Assembly: GCA_044370375.1 (NCBI GenBank)
Contig: JBILVQ010000222.1
Coordinates: 1-5,084, forward strand
DNA length: 5,084 nt
Direction of reading: 5' to 3'
DNA from: JBILVQ01 sp044370375
GTDB lineage: Bacteria; Bacteroidota; Bacteroidia; UBA4408
The position numbers were made by a program, and so were the translations under genes. A model generated the notes under the pieces. The model saw only the letters and a program-made list of their open reading frames with translations, was not told the origin of the DNA and did not search any database. This document shows, in pieces, positions 4,845-5,084 of this stretch. Numbering within the stretch: the stretch's first letter is position 1; the number at the start of each line of letters is the position of its first letter.

Positions 4845-5084
4845 ATGTCTCAACCGCTCATTATTGGATCAAGAGGAAGTGATTTGGCCTTATGGCAAGC
4901 CAATTATATCAAGGATTTACTGCTTAAAGCAGGCATCGAATCCCAAATTACCATCATTAAAACGCAGGGAGATAAAATTCAGAACCTTAGTTTCGACAAA
5001 TTGGAAGGAAAGGGTTTCTTTACAAAGGAACTTGAAGATGCACTTTTGGCCAATAAAATTGACCTGGCGGTTCATTCCCACAAG
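4845..5084 (+). CDS. hemC: Hydroxymethylbilane synthase HemC (porphobilinogen deaminase), N-terminal part
   Basis: HemC joins four porphobilinogen molecules into hydroxymethylbilane, using a covalently bound dipyrromethane cofactor. The first 80 codons are present and the frame is open to the window end. The motifs follow the family closely: IIGSRGSDLALWQA (6-19) with the substrate/cofactor-binding Arg10, TQGD (40-43), KLEGKGFFTKELEDALL (52-68), and DLAVHSHK (73-80). By alignment with the E. coli enzyme, K80 corresponds to Lys83 and the catalytic Asp84 would be the next codon, just outside the window; domains 2 and 3 and the cofactor-binding Cys are also missing for this reason. HSHK in place of HSMK or HSLK is typical of Bacteroidota. 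The ATG at 4845 starts at the expected position for the family. It lies 91 nt after hemA and has its own promoter. Confidence 0.95.
   Translation, partial: MSQPLIIGSRGSDLALWQANYIKDLLLKAGIESQITIIKTQGDKIQNLSFDKLEGKGFFTKELEDALLANKIDLAVHSHK

Overview
This window looks like an ordinary chromosomal stretch from a member of the Bacteroidota. Several independent signs point there: two near-perfect Bacteroidota-type promoters (TTG, 22 nt, TAnnTTTG) sit directly in front of start codons; no start codon has a usable Shine-Dalgarno sequence; intergenic DNA is very AT-rich; and the proteins read like that phylum (HemC with HSHK, ThiL with NLSDIAAMNG, an OmpA-domain protein behind a lysine-rich helix, and HemJ as protoporphyrinogen oxidase). 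I see no mobile element, tRNA, rRNA, CRISPR array or sign of recent transfer.

Layout, left to right: (1) the 3' part of an OmpA/MotB-domain envelope protein (+), running in from outside the window; (2) a 238-nt AT-rich convergent gap with two weak hairpins; (3) hemJ (-); (4) a compact divergent region with a clear promoter and an overlapping inverted repeat; (5) a hotdog-fold acyl-CoA thioesterase (+); (6) a 72-nt convergent gap, with a hairpin that spans the thioesterase stop codon; (7) thiL (-), preceded by a two-nucleotide-spaced small gene with a muconolactone-isomerase-like fold (-); (8) a 169-nt divergent intergenic region carrying a tandem 9-bp repeat; (9) hemA (+); (10) a 91-nt gap with its own promoter; (11) the 5' part of hemC (+), cut by the window end.

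Functionally the window is dominated by cofactor synthesis. HemA makes the first committed tetrapyrrole intermediate from glutamyl-tRNA, HemC builds the linear tetrapyrrole hydroxymethylbilane, and HemJ carries out the penultimate step of protoporphyrin-dependent heme synthesis. ThiL makes thiamine diphosphate. The thioesterase and OmpA-domain protein have no obvious link to these pathways.

I did not find a convincing new biological system. The points most worth a second look are the uncharacterised 98-residue partner of thiL, the one-helical-turn direct repeat upstream of hemA, and the promoter/inverted-repeat arrangements that imply very short or absent 5' leaders for the thioesterase and hemC.
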